This document shows, one piece after another, positions 15,933-16,762 of a stretch of DNA of 16,762 nt. Each line of letters begins with the position of its first letter. Within the stretch, counting starts at the first letter, position 1. Origin of the DNA: CAVRTJ01 sp964507185 (GTDB taxonomy: Bacteria; Acidobacteriota; UBA4820; DSQY01); assembly GCA_964507185.1 (NCBI GenBank), contig CAZDOY010000049.1:1-16762 (forward strand). The letters run 5' to 3'. Under the pieces are notes generated by a model. The model had not been told where the DNA came from. It was given only the letters and a program-made list of their open reading frames with translations, and searched no databases. The translations under genes and the position numbers were made by a program.

Positions 15933-15964
15933 AAAAGGAAACAAGACCCGGCACCGGCGTCTTG
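15933..15964 (-). terminator. Rho-independent terminator of the small lipoprotein gene
   Basis: On the minus strand the sequence CAAGAC, an 11-base GC-rich centre, then GTCTTG (15942-15964) forms a stem-loop directly after the stop codon. It is followed by the T-rich tail TTTCCTTTT (15933-15941). This is the best terminator candidate in the window. The remaining spacer, 15727-15932, holds no gene. Confidence 0.65.
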
Positions 15965-15965
15965 C

Positions 15966-16559
15966 TCAGGATTTCTTCTCTTCCTTCAGTTTCAGCCTTT
16001 CCATAACGTTCGTGTCGTTGAAGACGAAGAGCTTCTCACCCCCGTTGGAATTGAGGAAATTGAGGATTTCTTCGGCAGTGCCGGTCAGCGTCACCGTCTT
16101 GGTGTATTTTTTCTTCTGTACGGTGCCTTTCAGCTTTTTGGCCTCTACCGCCTTAATGAACATATCCAGGTTCGGAGATCCCACTTCTACATGATCCTTG
16201 TCCTTGAAGCGGTACGCGATCAGCATGTACTCCTTCGGCTTGTCCTTTGAATCTTCAACGAGCAGGCTTGCGTAATGAATGCCGGTACCCGGACAGGTCC
16301 AGAACTTTCCCTGGCTCAGCCGGAATTCCGATGTCTTCGCGCTCCAGTTGATCCCGCCGTAGTGGCCCGTACCGTCCTTTGCAAACTTTATGTGCAGAAC
16401 GTCGCCGCCCGCGTTCCACTTGCCGCTCAGTGCCGCCTGGTCCTCCGGGGACATGTTCGATGAAAGAGGTTGTTTCATAATCACGCTTGAACACGCTCCC
16501 AGTAGAACCAGGATAAATGCCGAGAAAAGAAAAGTACTGATGATACGATTTCCTTTCAT
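15966..16559 (-). CDS. Small predicted outer-membrane lipoprotein
   Basis: A 197-residue lipoprotein. Residues 1-22 form a type II signal peptide ending in lipobox LGAC (Cys23), followed by Ser24, which by the usual +2 rule favours the outer membrane. The ATG has GGGAGG (16565-16570 on the opposite strand) five bases upstream. The mature part is a small beta-rich domain with SGKWNAGGDVLHIKF (45-59) and DGTGHYGGINW (62-72), resembling lipocalin-like or DUF-type 'degree of substitution' sandwiches. A lysine-rich C-terminal half follows (TVQKKKYTKTVTLTGTAEEI and a Lys/Glu tail). No specific family is recognised and no function is assigned. It has its own promoter (16581-16609) and terminator (15933-15964), so it is a one-gene transcription unit. 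Confidence 0.85.
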   Translation of the reverse strand: MKGNRIISTFLFSAFILVLLGACSSVIMKQPLSSNMSPEDQAALSGKWNAGGDVLHIKFAKDGTGHYGGINWSAKTSEFRLSQGKFWTCPGTGIHYASLLVEDSKDKPKEYMLIAYRFKDKDHVEVGSPNLDMFIKAVEAKKLKGTVQKKKYTKTVTLTGTAEEILNFLNSNGGEKLFVFNDTNVMERLKLKEEKKS

Positions 16560-16580
16560 CCTAGCCTCCCGTTTTCCTGT

Positions 16581-16609
16581 ATTTTAAGGGACGCGTGTTT
16601 CAATTTCAA
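16581..16609 (-). promoter_or_regulatory. Strong sigma70-type promoter of the small lipoprotein gene
   Basis: On the minus strand TTGAAA (16604-16609) and TAAAAT (16581-16586) are separated by 17 bases; both hexamers are one mismatch from consensus. The start codon at 16559 lies 21 bases beyond the -10 element, so the leader is very short and carries GGGAGG. The A/T-rich character stands out from the GC-rich surroundings. No gene is seen from 16610 to the window end. Confidence 0.7.
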
Positions 16610-16762
16610 AATGTGCACTGCTGAGCCATTCGCCTCGAAGTAAGACGCACGGCACAACCGACCATCGACCCGCAGGAGGCGCGGCCTCACCCCGAAGCGT
16701 GGATCATGCAAGGGTAATCGGCCTGACGCACCTGTCTACCGAACCTGCCCGCTTGCGGGTGG

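Noticed and set aside
16748..16759. Palindrome CCCGC-TT-GCGGG near the window end
   Set aside because: Loop of two bases is too short for a stable hairpin, and context is cut by the window edge.

Overview
The window is a high-GC (roughly 60-65% by eye) stretch of chromosomal DNA from what looks like a Gram-negative bacterium. Several products carry lipoprotein or Sec-type signals, one looks like an outer-membrane beta-barrel, and one resembles AsmA-type envelope proteins. Deltaproteobacteria/Thermodesulfobacteriota or Acidobacteriota would fit the mix of GC content, REP-type transposase, VIT/vWA lipoprotein and phosphoketolase, but the taxon is an inference and no rRNA or other marker gene is present. 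A run of exactly 100 N (4922-5021) shows that this is a draft scaffold or MAG.

Layout. (1) 99-1150: a solitary IS200-like/REP-associated (RAYT) transposase on the minus strand, bracketed by an imperfect 22-bp inverted repeat. (2) 1295-4142: a promoter and a large plus-strand lipoprotein with carboxypeptidase-regulatory-like, VIT, vWA and C-terminal PDZ domains. (3) 4311-4921: an outer-membrane-barrel-like protein cut by the assembly gap. (4) 5435-7792: a complete phosphoketolase (xfp), the only clear central-metabolism gene. (5) 8096-8617: a small exported or membrane-anchored TPR-like protein. (6) 8736-11822, minus strand: an alpha/beta-hydrolase esterase, a DUF1287 protein and an Asp-box beta-propeller, each exported and each separated by about 250 bp, so probably separate transcription units. 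(7) 12024-12863, plus strand: a second alpha/beta hydrolase with Cys in the nucleophile position, whose 3' end overlaps that of the convergent minus-strand START-domain gene (12814-13521). (8) 13837-15726 and 15966-16559, minus strand: a 629-residue AsmA-like membrane-anchored protein and a small lipoprotein with a clear promoter and terminator.

How the genes work together. Most products are predicted to act in the envelope (lipoproteins, exported hydrolases, a propeller, a barrel, an AsmA-like protein), but frequent strand switches and long spacers argue against one operon. The phosphoketolase is alone: no acetate kinase, phosphotransacetylase or pentose-phosphate gene is beside it. I found no rRNA, tRNA, CRISPR array, phage module or defence cassette. 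No coherent new multi-gene system is evident. The most unusual single items are the domain architecture of the VIT/vWA/PDZ lipoprotein, the Cys-type hydrolase with its antisense 3' overlap, and the inverted-repeat-bounded RAYT element.
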